NCBI GenBank assembly: GCA_031289815.1
Contig: JAITOS010000117.1
Location: forward strand, 1-5,121
Source of the DNA: Peptococcaceae bacterium
GTDB taxonomy: Bacteria; Bacillota; Desulfitobacteriia; Desulfitobacteriales; Desulfitobacteriaceae
Length of the DNA stretch: 5,121 nt
Direction of reading: 5' to 3'
In this document: positions 1 through 5,069 of the stretch, in pieces
Layout: each line of letters begins with the position of its first letter
Numbering within the stretch: the first letter of the stretch is position 1
Translations under genes and position numbers: made by a program
Notes under the pieces: generated by a model
The model's database searches: none
The model's input: the letters and a program-made list of their open reading frames with translations, nothing else
What the model was told of the DNA's origin: nothing

Positions 1-72
1 AAGCTCCTCCTGTATGTAATCGAGGTTACACACGACGACCTCATTGGTTACTATGTTCGAGCAATAAAGCAT
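1..72 (-). CDS. Start of an unknown protein, divergent gene, truncated by the window edge
   Basis: Reading leftward from an ATG at 72, the frame stays open to the window edge for 24 codons. It begins MLYCSNIVTN and continues EVVVCNLDYIQEEL. The composition looks like a real protein start, and the frame is closed just upstream by a TAG at 87-85, so this ATG is the first possible ATG. I do not recognise the family from so few residues. There is no clear Shine-Dalgarno sequence before the ATG. A possible promoter places its -10 box only 4 nt from the ATG, so the transcript could be leaderless or nearly so; alternatively the promoter is misassigned. The gene is transcribed away from the nitrogenase-like operon and shares its upstream region with the two palindromes, an arrangement common for a regulator gene. 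A regulatory role is only inferred from this position. Confidence that it is coding is moderate. Confidence 0.5.
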   Translation of the reverse strand, partial: MLYCSNIVTNEVVVCNLDYIQEEL

Positions 73-76
73 TTTC

Positions 77-106
77 AGTTTAGCCTAACGCAGCGGCATC
101 TGTCAA
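77..106 (-). promoter_or_regulatory. Possible promoter for the left-edge divergent gene
   Basis: On the minus strand a perfect -35 TTGACA (106-101) is followed after 18 bp by TAAACT (82-77), which fits a weak TANNNT -10 box. The predicted transcript start falls near position 70, on top of the ATG at 72-70. This means either a leaderless message or an accidental match. The palindrome at 121-143 lies 14 bp upstream of this -35 and is centred near -62 of the predicted start, a position typical of class I activator sites. Confidence 0.35.
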
Positions 107-120
107 GTGGATCGATAGCG

Positions 121-143
121 AAATTATCACCTGGTGATAATTT
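121..143. promoter_or_regulatory. Perfect 23-bp palindromic operator candidate (site 1)
   Basis: Arms AAATTATCACC (121-131) and GGTGATAATTT (133-143) are exact reverse complements around a single central T at 132. The odd-length dyad with long perfect arms is typical of a homodimeric transcription factor site. The core TTATCACC-T-GGTGATAA recurs at 188-208 with one change. I cannot assign it to a regulator family: it is not an obvious FNR/CRP, Fur, ModE or NikR consensus. It does not look like a terminator because a one-base loop cannot form and no clean U-run needs it. Confidence 0.7.
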
Positions 144-187
144 TGACCGTCATCCACGGAACCACTGCCGTGATCGCGACCATCGCC

Positions 188-208
188 TTTTAGCACCTGG
201 TGATAAAA
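188..208. promoter_or_regulatory. Second copy of the palindromic operator (site 2)
   Basis: Arms TTTTAGCACC (188-197) and GGTGATAAAA (199-208) flank a central T at 198. They differ from perfect symmetry at a single base pair (G193). The core matches site 1 in 16 of 17 positions. The centres of the two sites are 66 bp apart, a little over six helical turns, so two dimers could sit on roughly the same face and form a loop or cooperate. The site lies about 73 bp upstream of the -35 box of the operon promoter, so it fits an activator or a looping repressor better than direct promoter occlusion. Confidence 0.65.
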
Positions 209-264
209 CCTTCCTTGGCTGAAAAATAGGCTGGGTATAGGGGCGCCTTCAGTCTGTGGACACG

Positions 265-309
265 ATGGATAAATTTGCCTTTGACAAACAGAATAAAGGC
301 AGGTATAAT
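265..309 (+). promoter_or_regulatory. Exact-consensus sigma-A promoter of the nitrogenase-like operon (promoter A)
   Basis: TTGACA (281-286) and TATAAT (304-309) are separated by exactly 17 bp, so both hexamers and the spacing match the housekeeping consensus. The predicted transcript start is around 316. The flanks ATGGATAAAT (265-274), CCTTTGACA and AGGTATAAT are repeated at the same spacing in the promoter at 4944-4988. A promoter this strong would be constitutive unless held back, which fits the upstream palindromes and the terminator-like hairpin in the leader. No sigma-54 type (-24/-12) element, as used by classical nif operons of Proteobacteria, was seen here. Confidence 0.85.
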
Positions 310-369
310 GCCTATGGTTAGCTATACAATACATACCTATTTAGTGGGTTAACAAAAAGCTGAAGGAAA

Positions 370-400
370 GGGCCGCGACTAAAAATTCATCGATCGGTCC
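370..400 (+). promoter_or_regulatory. Leader hairpin upstream of the attenuator
   Basis: In the 5' leader, GGGCCG (370-375) pairs with CGGTCC (395-400), with one G-U pair. Inside it CGA (376-378) pairs with TCG (390-392). This leaves a two-base bulge (393-394) and an 11-base A-rich loop (379-389). The leader from about 316 to the start codon is some 155 nt, long for a bacterial leader. I tried to match it by eye to known riboswitch cores (SAM, TPP, cobalamin, c-di-GMP, fluoride, molybdenum cofactor, glycine) and found no convincing fit. Confidence 0.4.
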
Positions 401-411
401 GGGCTGAACGG

Positions 412-430
412 CAGCGAAAGCGCTGTTTTT
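412..430 (+). terminator. Small intrinsic-terminator-like hairpin inside the operon leader
   Basis: CAGCG (412-416) and CGCTG (421-425) form a perfect 5-bp stem with loop AAAG, followed directly by five T (426-430). The stem can be lengthened by G-U pairs between GG upstream and the T run. It lies between promoter A and the NifD-like start codon, so it would stop transcription before the operon. An alternative pairing, GCTG (403-406) with CAGC (412-415), would break it and could act as antiterminator. The stem is short, so efficiency may be low. Confidence 0.45.
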
Positions 431-471
431 CCAATTTTAGGTACAGGATCATATCCGGAAAGGAAAAGAAA

Positions 472-1944
472 ATGACTATGAAGCTCCATTCAAACGTAGA
501 AGCCCCGTCACGTGAAGAACGCCTTGGTTCCATTACGGGGTACGTCGGCACGATCAAAGACCTGAACGAACAGGTACAGGGCGGTACGCTGAAAAACAGA
601 GGCCGCTGTTTCTCTCAGGCGACCACTTGCAGCAACATGTGCGCGGTGGGTTCCGTCACGGAAGTCCGCGACGCCGTCGTCATTTATCATTCGCCGGTGG
701 GCTGTATGTCCGGCGCGGCGCAGTCGCTCTGGCTCGTGAAAAAGGTGAACGAGCGGCGGGGAACGAAGACCCACGCGCGGCTGCTCGGCACGGATCTCGT
801 GGAGACGGACACCATCTTCGGCGCGGAGGCCGAACTGAAAACGGCTATTCTGGAAGCGTACCGGCGGTATCAGCCCAATGCCGTCTTTATCGCGGCGTCC
901 TGCGTTTCCGGCATTATCGGCGAGGATTTGGAAGCGGTGGCGGCGGAGACGACGGCGGAATTGTCCATCCCGGTGATCCCCGTGCATTGCGAGGGTTTTA
1001 AATCCGGGGTCTGGGCTTCGGGTTTTGACGCGGCGGATCACGCGATATTGACTTATCTGGTGAAGCCGCCCCGTGAGAAGCGGAATGTGGTAAACTTTAA
1101 AAATTTCCGTGAGAGCGCCCGGACGGATATTGTCGATCTGTTCCGGCAGATTGGGGTGGACGACGTGCAATTCCTCTACTCCACCATCACGACCGAGGAT
1201 ATTGCCCATTTGTCCGAAGCGCGCGCTACGGTCTGTATCTGTAGTACGCTCGGAACCTACATCGGCAACGGACTGCAAGACCTCTATGGCGTGCCTTATA
1301 TTCAAACGCTGAATCCGGTAGGCATCATCGGCTTCGAGGCGTGGCTGCGCGAGATCGGCAGGGTGATCGGCGAGGAAGAAAAAGTCGAAGCCTATCTTGC
1401 CCGCGAACGCGCGGAGTGGCTGCCAAAGATCGAAGAGGCGAAAAAGAAACTCAAGGGCTTGCGCGTGGTCGTGGGTATGGGGGCCAGCTTCGCTTTCCAA
1501 ACCTCGCGCCTCGTACAGGAGCTGGGCATGGAAGTGGCTTTTACGATGGCGTGGCACCTGGATCCCGAATATGACAACGGCGAACGCTCCCAACACCTGA
1601 AGCATCTGGCGGCCTCGACCCTTAAAGATTTTGAGGTCAGTGTGGCGGATCAGCAAAACTACGAATTGTATACCGTTCTCAATAAATACAAACCGGATCT
1701 CTATCTGGGGCGGCATCCCGGCAACGTCATCTGGGCCATCAAGCAGGGGATCCCTTCCCTGTTCATGGTCGAAGAATACGCGACGTTCGGCTATAAGCGG
1801 TACTACCGGTTCATACACGCGCTGCTGGATTTGCTTTCCAACCGGAGCTTTGCCGACAAGATCGCTTCCAAAATCACCCTGCCTTATTCTGACTGGTGGT
1901 ACAATCAGGAGTATTCATCCATGTATGCGGAGGTAGCGGAGTAA
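472..1944 (+). CDS. Nitrogenase-like reductase, NifD-like (alpha) subunit
   Basis: A 490-residue member of the nitrogenase component 1 family, close in length to NifD/AnfD. It would pair with the next gene product as a D/K heterotetramer in the cytoplasm, reducing a substrate with electrons from a NifH-like Fe protein. Visible landmarks are a Cys cluster (C46, C53, C57), HSPVGC ending at C78, SCVSGIIGED with C144, CEGF at 173-176, C257 aligned with the NifD cofactor ligand C275, and YKPDL near 409-413. C53, C78 and C144 are the P-cluster ligand candidates. Against A. vinelandii NifD, Gln191 becomes Trp181, His195 becomes Phe185, Arg96 becomes Leu86, and the cofactor ligand His442 becomes Val433. 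This argues against N2 reduction. The ATG at 472 has AGGA (461-464) seven bases upstream. The gene ends in TAA directly abutting the next ATG. A NifE-like scaffold is possible. Family call is sure; exact enzyme is not. Confidence 0.93.
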   Translation: MTMKLHSNVEAPSREERLGSITGYVGTIKDLNEQVQGGTLKNRGRCFSQATTCSNMCAVGSVTEVRDAVVIYHSPVGCMSGAAQSLWLVKKVNERRGTKTHARLLGTDLVETDTIFGAEAELKTAILEAYRRYQPNAVFIAASCVSGIIGEDLEAVAAETTAELSIPVIPVHCEGFKSGVWASGFDAADHAILTYLVKPPREKRNVVNFKNFRESARTDIVDLFRQIGVDDVQFLYSTITTEDIAHLSEARATVCICSTLGTYIGNGLQDLYGVPYIQTLNPVGIIGFEAWLREIGRVIGEEEKVEAYLARERAEWLPKIEEAKKKLKGLRVVVGMGASFAFQTSRLVQELGMEVAFTMAWHLDPEYDNGERSQHLKHLAASTLKDFEVSVADQQNYELYTVLNKYKPDLYLGRHPGNVIWAIKQGIPSLFMVEEYATFGYKRYYRFIHALLDLLSNRSFADKIASKITLPYSDWWYNQEYSSMYAEVAE

Positions 1945-3252
1945 ATGGCAAAACTAACGGATCAGGCAACCTATAAATGCGGGCTGGCCGCGATACAGTC
2001 CGCCCAGTCCATTGAGGGCGTGCTGCCGATCCTGCACGCAGGCCCTGGTTGTTCCGGCAAGCTGGCCGGTTTCGATTTTGGCACGTCAGGGCATTTTTCT
2101 TCCAGCATCTTTCCCTGCTCCAACCTGCTGGAGGCTGAGATCGTATTCGGAGGGGAGCAAAGGCTGCGCGACACCATTGAAAACGCGCTCAAGATCATCG
2201 ACGCGGATCTGTACGCGGTGTTTACGAGTTGTGCGTCGGAGATCATCGGCGACGATTCCGAGGAAATCGCCAACGAGTTCCGTAAAGCCGGCAAACCCGT
2301 GATTCACGTCTCAACGGCGGGCTTCAAGGGGAACAATTACCTGGGGCACGAATGGCTGCTGGCGTCGATTTTCGACCAGTATTTGCCCGCCGCCAAGCCG
2401 CACACGATAGAAAAGGGTTTGGTGAATGTTTTCGCGAGTCTGCCGCTGCACGATCCCTTTTGGGCCGGCAACTACGACGCGCTAGAAGGACTGCTGGCGG
2501 AAATCGGGCTGAAGGCGAACATCATCTTCGGCTATGGCCGCGGACTGAAGAACGTTGACCGGATACCGAAAGCGGAATTCAATCTGGTGGTCAACCCCTG
2601 GCTGGGGCTCGACAGTGTCCGGCTGCTGGAGGAAAAATACGGCGCGCCGTGGTTTCACTGGCCGAGCCTGCCCATCGGGCCGGATGAAACCGGCAGGTTT
2701 CTACAGGCGCTCACGGCGTTCGCGGGACTGGATAAAGGCAAAACCCAGAACCTCATTGATGCGAAGGAAAAGAAGTACTATTACTATATTGAGCGATTTG
2801 CCAATACTTTTCTGGAGACGCGGATCATGTCCAAGCGCTTTTCGGTCGTTTCCGATTCGCAGAACGCGCTGGCTTATACGCGTTTTCTCGTAAACGATCT
2901 GGGGGTCAACCCGTTGACCCAATATGCGACGGAAAACGTTCCCGAGCATCACCGGGACGCGGTTCGGGGCTACTTTAAAGATCTTAACTACGGCCTTGAG
3001 GCGGAGGTTTCTTTTGAAACAGACGGCTATCTTATACATGAGGAGATCAAAAAAGCCGATTATCTGGGGTACCCGCTCATCATTGGGAGTACCTGGGAAA
3101 AAGAACTGGAGGAGGAGCTGGGCGCGCACTACCTCGTCGCTTCCTGGCCCGTGACCGAACGGCTCATCATCAACGGCTCCTATGTGGGATACGATGGGGC
3201 GCTGCGCTTCATTGAGGACATCTATTCAGTGGTTCTGCGGAGATTTTTGTAA
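1945..3252 (+). CDS. Nitrogenase-like reductase, NifK-like (beta) subunit
   Basis: A 435-residue nitrogenase component 1 protein, shorter than A. vinelandii NifK because it lacks the long N-terminal extension and starts almost at the first P-cluster motif. C12 (in YKCGLAA), C36 (in HAGPGC) and C96 (in TSCASEIIGDD) correspond to NifK C70, C95 and C153, so a P-cluster shared with the previous subunit is plausible. A further C58 (FPCSN) lies between them, and no Cys follows C96. Other NifK-like segments are STAGFKGNNYLG near 123-134 and WPSLPIGPDETGRFL near 239-253, the latter resembling the LPVGI..TD.FL region of NifK. The ATG directly follows the upstream stop (TAAATG). GGAGG (1929-1933) and GGAG (1938-1941) lie inside the end of the previous gene, so the two are likely translationally coupled for equal production. 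A NifN-like role is the main alternative. Confidence 0.92.
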   Translation: MAKLTDQATYKCGLAAIQSAQSIEGVLPILHAGPGCSGKLAGFDFGTSGHFSSSIFPCSNLLEAEIVFGGEQRLRDTIENALKIIDADLYAVFTSCASEIIGDDSEEIANEFRKAGKPVIHVSTAGFKGNNYLGHEWLLASIFDQYLPAAKPHTIEKGLVNVFASLPLHDPFWAGNYDALEGLLAEIGLKANIIFGYGRGLKNVDRIPKAEFNLVVNPWLGLDSVRLLEEKYGAPWFHWPSLPIGPDETGRFLQALTAFAGLDKGKTQNLIDAKEKKYYYYIERFANTFLETRIMSKRFSVVSDSQNALAYTRFLVNDLGVNPLTQYATENVPEHHRDAVRGYFKDLNYGLEAEVSFETDGYLIHEEIKKADYLGYPLIIGSTWEKELEEELGAHYLVASWPVTERLIINGSYVGYDGALRFIEDIYSVVLRRFL

Positions 3253-3257
3253 AGGAG
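3252..3257 (+). promoter_or_regulatory. Ribosome binding site that decides the start of the NifX-like gene
   Basis: AAGGAG overlaps the last base of the NifK-like stop codon. The first ATG (3259) is only one base away, too close for initiation. The in-frame ATG at 3265 has a seven-base gap, which is optimal, so it is the likely start. Confidence 0.7.
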
Positions 3258-3264
3258 AATGGCG

Positions 3265-3690
3265 ATGGAAAGAATAGCGGTGGCCAGCACGGACGGGCGT
3301 CGGATAGATGCGCATTTCGGGCAGGCAAAACAGTTTTTTATCTATCTGATCGGAGACGACGGCAGTATTACAGAGGAGGGCGCGCGCACGGTCGAGGCGT
3401 CCATCGGGATTTCGGAGGGTGAACGGCTCAGCGCCAAGGCGGAGCTGCTGGCGGATGTGGACTATGTTCTGAGCGTCAGAATCGGTCCCGCGGCGGTCGC
3501 CGAGCTGGAAAAGCGCGGAACGAAAGCCTACGCCTACAGTGGCGAGACGGAGAAAGTGCTGGCGCGCTATGTGAAACGGCGCGGCATCATCAAAAATCTG
3601 GCGAAGACGGAGGCCGCTTATTTGGAATCATGCAGCGGCAGCGGCGGCGGTTGCGGCGATAAGGGCGGCTGTTCCGGCTGCGGCGGCTAA
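3265..3690 (+). CDS. NifX/NifB-C-type iron-molybdenum cofactor binding protein with Cys/Gly-rich tail
   Basis: A 141-residue protein of the dinitrogenase iron-molybdenum cofactor family (NifX, NafY and the C-terminal domain of NifB). In nitrogenase systems such proteins carry or store cofactor precursors. Residues 2-110 form the domain, with RIAVASTDG at the start, the typical HFGQAKQFFIY at 17-27, and the RIGPAAVAELEKRG segment in the middle, where NifB and NifX have a matching region. After about residue 118 comes a tail unlike classical NifX, rich in Gly and Ser, with four Cys (C123, C130, C136, C139; spacing C-x6-C-x5-C-x2-C) and ending CGG. It could bind a metal or Fe-S cluster. The start at 3265 is preferred over 3259 because of ribosome binding site spacing. 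It lies only 12 bases after the NifK-like stop, in the same operon, which suggests it serves cofactor delivery to that enzyme. Confidence 0.85.
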   Translation: MERIAVASTDGRRIDAHFGQAKQFFIYLIGDDGSITEEGARTVEASIGISEGERLSAKAELLADVDYVLSVRIGPAAVAELEKRGTKAYAYSGETEKVLARYVKRRGIIKNLAKTEAAYLESCSGSGGGCGDKGGCSGCGG

Positions 3691-3730
3691 ATCTGTGAAT
3701 CACAATTTTTTCAAATAAGGCATTAGGACG

Positions 3731-3736
3731 AAGGAG
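3731..3736 (+). promoter_or_regulatory. Ribosome binding site that decides the start of the solute-binding protein
   Basis: AAGGAG lies one base before an ATG at 3738, too close to use, and 13 bases before the in-frame ATG at 3750. The second start gives MKRKYSMSR, a normal positively charged signal-peptide n-region, and is preferred although the gap is slightly long. Confidence 0.55.
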
Positions 3737-3749
3737 AATGAATATCACG

Positions 3750-4808
3750 ATGAAAAGAAAATATAGCATGTCCAGAATCACTGTGACACTGCTGGCAGGG
3801 GTTTTGCTTCTGCTCTGTACCGCCTGCGGATCCGGCGGCGAAAAGACCGGAAATTCCGGCACGGATGGCGACGAAGTCTTCACCCTCCGCGTTATCACGC
3901 AGTCCATCTTCAACGAAGTCATCGTCGCGGACGAGCTGGGTTTTTTTGAAGACGAGGGGATCTCGATCGAGTATATCGGCGCGGTGCCGCAGGGCGTCAC
4001 GGAGTTCCAACTGCTGGAGCAGGGCGAGATCGACGCCTTTGTCTCCGTACATCCGCCGCAAGTGGGACAGGCCCGCGTGGCCGGCGTCAAGGCGGTTTCG
4101 GTAGCGCCCGGCAGCATTGATACCCGCGAGTACCCGCATATCCATTACCTGGTGCAGGATGACAGCGATATCGAAACGCTGGATGATCTGATCGGCAAGA
4201 AAATCGGCGTAACCGGCCTGTCAGCCTGCACCAATGGCTTTGTGGATTTTTATCTGGGCAATAAATTTCCCGGCTATTCACCGGATCAAGTCGAATACGC
4301 CCATCTGGGAAACACCGCCAACGTGGTAGAGCAAGCGCTTTTGCAGGGATTAATCGACGTTTCCACTTCACATAATCCGGCGGCGGGAGTGGCGCTGGCG
4401 GCGGGCGGCGTACATGAGATCGCCAGCAGCTCGGATATTCTTCAGCAGGAAAATTTCTCGCTGGCGGCCAGAGGCTTTAGCGAGTCTTTTATCGCGGCGC
4501 ATCCTGAGGTGGTGCAGGGATTTGTCAACGCTATGTACCGCTCCCGGCTGTGGATCAACAACCATCTGGAAGACGCTATCCAGCTCAATGCCGACGTTCT
4601 GGGCGTACCGTCGGGAAATGTCAGCCCTGCGATCTTCGAACAGGCAAAGAATAACGTGCCGGCAGATATCGCCAGATGGGTGGAGATTGCTGAATCCATC
4701 GGCAATTGGGAACACGGCGACGTCAAGGCGGAGGATATTTATACCCTCGACTTTGTACCGGCGGACGCGCCCGCTTCGGACGCGGATATAAAGTGGGAAG
4801 GCAGATAG
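3750..4808 (+). CDS. ABC transporter solute-binding lipoprotein, NMT1/SsuA/TauA-like
   Basis: A 352-residue periplasmic-binding-type protein anchored as a lipoprotein. Residues 1-25 are a signal peptide with a basic start and a hydrophobic core (VTLLAGVLLLL), and C26 is the likely lipidated Cys. Its lipobox CTAC has Cys at -3, which is unusual. A short Gly/Ser/Asp linker follows. The mature part reads like the NMT1/THI5 and SsuA/TauA group: TLRVITQS as first strand, VADELGFFEDEGISIEYI (agent enters, partner helix, second strand), a QLLEQGEIDAFVS segment, LDDLIGKKIGV at the domain crossover, then HPEVVQGFVNAM near the C-terminal helices. The family binds sulfonates, taurine, nitrate, bicarbonate or thiamine precursors; the ligand cannot be read here. 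The gap to the NifX-like gene is short and no strong terminator intervenes, so it is probably in the operon. No permease or ATPase gene lies in the window. It links substrate import to the reductase by inference. Confidence 0.88.
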   Translation: MKRKYSMSRITVTLLAGVLLLLCTACGSGGEKTGNSGTDGDEVFTLRVITQSIFNEVIVADELGFFEDEGISIEYIGAVPQGVTEFQLLEQGEIDAFVSVHPPQVGQARVAGVKAVSVAPGSIDTREYPHIHYLVQDDSDIETLDDLIGKKIGVTGLSACTNGFVDFYLGNKFPGYSPDQVEYAHLGNTANVVEQALLQGLIDVSTSHNPAAGVALAAGGVHEIASSSDILQQENFSLAARGFSESFIAAHPEVVQGFVNAMYRSRLWINNHLEDAIQLNADVLGVPSGNVSPAIFEQAKNNVPADIARWVEIAESIGNWEHGDVKAEDIYTLDFVPADAPASDADIKWEGR

Positions 4809-4811
4809 AGA

Positions 4812-4897
4812 GGCGCTGCGGAATTCGGAGCGCCGCCTGAGATCCGATGTGGGCGGCATCACGCGGAAGCCTGAGAGTATTATGAGGTAGCCGCCCC
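4812..4897. repeat. Overlapping GC-rich inverted repeats after the operon
   Basis: GGCGCT (4812-4817) pairs with AGCGCC (4829-4834). The overlapping GCCGCC (4832-4837) pairs with GGCGGC (4852-4857), and GGGCGGC (4851-4857) also pairs with GCCGCCC (4890-4896). These stems exclude one another. The octamer GCCTGAGA occurs twice (4835-4842 and 4869-4876), each time preceded by GCGGAA. There is no T-run after any stem, so a standard intrinsic terminator is not supported. The stretch may be a 3' stabilising structure, a Rho-independent-like weak stop, or a folded RNA element upstream of the next promoter. No gene is seen here. Confidence 0.45.
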
Positions 4898-4923
4898 AAA
4901 GGTGACACAGATACTTACACTAA

Positions 4924-4942
4924 GATCACCAAAAGATTACCA
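4924..4942. promoter_or_regulatory. Tandem direct repeat upstream of promoter B, candidate regulator site
   Basis: GATCACCA (4924-4931) and GATTACCA (4935-4942) repeat with a period of 11 bp, one helical turn, and end 17 bp before the -35 box of promoter B (about -71 to -53). ATCACC is the same half-site found in the palindromes at 121-143 and 188-208, and GGTGAC occurs further upstream at 4901-4906. This suggests, without proving, that the same or a related regulator acts on both promoters. Confidence 0.4.
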
Positions 4943-4943
4943 T

Positions 4944-4988
4944 ATGGATAAATATACCTTTGACAACTGGCATAAAGTCAGGTATAAT
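4944..4988 (+). promoter_or_regulatory. Exact-consensus promoter of the right-edge gene (promoter B)
   Basis: TTGACA (4960-4965) and TATAAT (4983-4988) are 17 bp apart, again an exact sigma-A consensus. ATGGATAAAT (4944-4953) lies at the same distance from the -35 box as in promoter A, and 12 of 17 spacer bases agree. The predicted transcript start is near 4995, giving a leader of about 75 nt. It drives the gene starting at 5070 and makes it a separate transcription unit. Confidence 0.85.
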
Positions 4989-5002
4989 TTCTTTAGGCAT
5001 AA

Positions 5003-5026
5003 ACATATAATGCATATGTATTTAGT
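5003..5026 (+). promoter_or_regulatory. Inverted repeat and TATTTAGT element in the leader downstream of promoter B
   Basis: ACATAT (5003-5008) and ATATGT (5014-5019) are inverted around five bases just after the predicted transcript start, a position suited to a repressor site. TATTTAGT (5019-5026) recurs at 338-345, at nearly the same distance (30 against 28 bases) from the -10 box of promoter A. The inverted repeat itself is not kept in promoter A. The region is AT-rich, so chance is possible. Confidence 0.3.
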
Positions 5027-5069
5027 ATGTTATAAAGTGCTAACAGAAAGAATGAGGAGGGCGCTGAAC

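Larger units (their letters stand above)
73..471. other. Divergent intergenic regulatory region without a convincing gene
   Basis: About 400 bases separate the left-edge minus-strand gene from the NifD-like gene. Open frames here are short and have no ribosome binding site or recognisable protein. The region instead contains, in order, a possible minus-strand promoter, two related palindromes, an exact-consensus + strand promoter, and a long leader with two hairpins. Each is listed separately. The stretch 209-264 between the second palindrome and the promoter shows nothing I can name. Confidence 0.75.

Noticed and set aside
277..300. GCCTTT and AAAGGC inverted repeat spanning the -35 box and spacer of promoter A
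   Set aside because: Not kept in promoter B, where the flanks are otherwise conserved, so an operator here is not supported.
80..334. 84-codon minus-strand open frame across the divergent intergenic region
   Set aside because: It overlaps both palindromes and promoter A, has no recognisable protein or ribosome binding site, and looks like a chance frame.
508..1818. 436-codon minus-strand open frame opposite the NifD-like gene
   Set aside because: Long only because it mirrors a high-GC coding region; the + strand frame shows clear nitrogenase family motifs, while this one shows none.
472..3252. Calling the pair true nifDK or dark-operative protochlorophyllide reductase subunits
   Set aside because: Key N2-reduction residues are replaced, and there is no pigment-synthesis context in the window; the NifX-like neighbour points to a nitrogenase-type cofactor instead.
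3694..3711. TGTG/CACA hairpin followed by six T between the NifX-like and lipoprotein genes
   Set aside because: Only four base pairs with a three-base loop, too weak to call an intrinsic terminator; the genes more likely stay in one transcript.
4144..4155. TTACCTGGTGCA inside the lipoprotein gene, similar to the palindrome core
   Set aside because: Imperfect, lacks the outer arms and encodes normal residues of the protein; most likely chance.
4863..4955. CTGAGA motif suggesting a TPP riboswitch before promoter B
   Set aside because: The second conserved TPP riboswitch segment is missing, and the element lies upstream of promoter B, so it would not be in that gene's transcript.
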